6,312 bases of DNA. Source: Phycisphaerae bacterium. Its GTDB lineage: Bacteria > Planctomycetota > Phycisphaerae > SM23-33. The DNA lies in NCBI GenBank assembly GCA_022866005.1, contig JALHTV010000101.1, positions 1 through 6,312 on the forward strand, read 5' to 3'. Each line of letters starts with the position of its first letter. The stretch's first letter is position 1. This document shows, piece after piece, positions 5,748 through 6,312 of the stretch. The notes beneath the pieces are model-generated. The model saw nothing but the letters and a program-made list of their open reading frames with translations, was not told where the DNA came from and ran no database searches. The translations under genes were made by a program, and so were the position numbers.

Positions 5748-5775
5748 GCGCCGGACGAGCACGGTCCGCGGTGAA

Positions 5776-6210
5776 ATGAGTCGTCGAACCGAACGCATAG
5801 CCAGTCTGATCCGCCAGACGATCGGGCAACTGCTTCTGACGAAGTTGTCCGATCCGCGGGTGAACTCGGCGCTGGTCAGCGTGACGCGTGTCGAGGTCCC
5901 GGAGGACCTGTTGACCGCGCGGGTCTACGTGTCGGTGGTCGGCACGGCGCCGCAGCAGCGCAACGCCCTGCGGGCGCTGCGACACGCCGCCGGGCGCCTC
6001 CAGGAGTTGATGACGCGGCAGATCCAGCTCCGCAACACCCCGGTGCTGGAGTTCGCCATCGACGAGAAGTTCAAGCAGACGCTGCGGACCTACCAGTTGA
6101 TCGACCAGGCCATGGCCGAGATTCGGGCCAAGGAAAACCGCCAAGCCACCCCGTCCCGCGATGGCGACGCCGAGCCACCTGACGGGCCGACCGAGACGCC
6201 ACGCGGCTGA
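5776..6210 (+). CDS. rbfA: Ribosome-binding factor A (RbfA)
   Basis: RbfA binds the 30S subunit near helix 1 and the decoding region of 16S rRNA and is needed for late 30S maturation and cold growth. The 144-residue protein shows the single KH-type fold of the family: N-terminal helix (RRTERIASLIRQTIGQLL), the LSDPRV motif (24-29), the strand pair SALVSVTRVEV and TARVYVSVVG, a helix (61-81), and the closing LRNTPVLEFAIDEKF (85-99) that matches the usual LRxxPxLxFxxD pattern. The last 25 residues form a polar, Pro/Gly-rich tail of no recognised function. The ATG at 5776 starts the conserved helix; upstream GCGGTGA is only a weak Shine-Dalgarno, so translation may depend on coupling or on an accessible start. 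Its place after infB is the classic one. Confidence 0.95.
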   Translation: MSRRTERIASLIRQTIGQLLLTKLSDPRVNSALVSVTRVEVPEDLLTARVYVSVVGTAPQQRNALRALRHAAGRLQELMTRQIQLRNTPVLEFAIDEKFKQTLRTYQLIDQAMAEIRAKENRQATPSRDGDAEPPDGPTETPRG

Positions 6211-6224
6211 CAAGGTCTCCCGCG

Positions 6225-6312
6225 ATGAAGAACGCCAGGCACTACCAGAGAAAGATCAAGAAACTGTTGCGCGGCCTGCGGTCGGTCTCGGCGCCGGAGG
6301 TCCCCCCAGGCC
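6225..6312 (+). CDS. Unrecognised protein, first 29 codons (runs off the window)
   Basis: An open frame starts with ATG at 6225, 14 bases after rbfA, behind AAGGT (6212-6216) eight bases upstream. It reads MKNARHYQRKIKKLLRGLRS followed by VSAPEVPPG at the window edge. The start is strongly basic and can form an amphipathic helix, followed by a Pro-containing turn. I do not recognise the family from 29 residues. Its tight spacing suggests it belongs to the operon. It is not a signal peptide: there is no hydrophobic core. Confidence 0.6.
   Translation, partial: MKNARHYQRKIKKLLRGLRSVSAPEVPPG

Overview
The window is GC-rich (roughly two thirds G+C by eye) and bacterial. It holds the core of a translation/transcription operon on the + strand (nusA, infB, a DUF503/YlxP-like gene, rbfA and the first codons of another gene). 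Divergent from this, on the - strand, is the 5' part of an isopropylmalate/isocitrate dehydrogenase-family gene. Three things suggest a planctomycete, perhaps of the Phycisphaerae type: NusA has a shortened N-terminal domain, IF2 has an extra conserved block before its second IF2_N domain, and the dehydrogenase has planctomycete-like wording around RENTEGLY. This assignment rests on remembered family sequences, not on a search.

Layout. 1-508 (-): N-terminal 169 residues of a leuB-like dehydrogenase, with a clear ribosome binding site and a plausible extended -10 promoter. 509-1184: no credible protein gene. It holds a good sigma-70-type promoter reading towards nusA (650-677), several strong RNA hairpins, and an intrinsic terminator (1105-1130) that ends only 54 bases before the nusA start. 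1185-2708 (+): nusA with an Ala/Glu/Pro-rich tail carrying a 126-bp tandem duplication. 2697-2725: a hairpin spanning the nusA stop. 2766-5420 (+): infB, starting at TTG behind a strong Shine-Dalgarno. 5443-5730 (+): DUF503/YlxP-like gene. 5776-6210 (+): rbfA. 6225 to the window end (+): start of an unrecognised gene.

The + strand genes fit one operon: NusA (elongation, pausing and termination factor), IF2 (initiator tRNA delivery and subunit joining) and RbfA (30S maturation) link transcription with ribosome assembly and initiation, and the small DUF503 protein sits where ylxP sits in Firmicutes. rimP is not directly upstream of nusA, and ylxR/ylxQ are not between nusA and infB. The most interesting part is the stretch from 650 to 1130: a promoter, about 450 noncoding bases with alternative hairpins, then a terminator directly before nusA. 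It could be an autoregulated nusA leader or a separate noncoding RNA.
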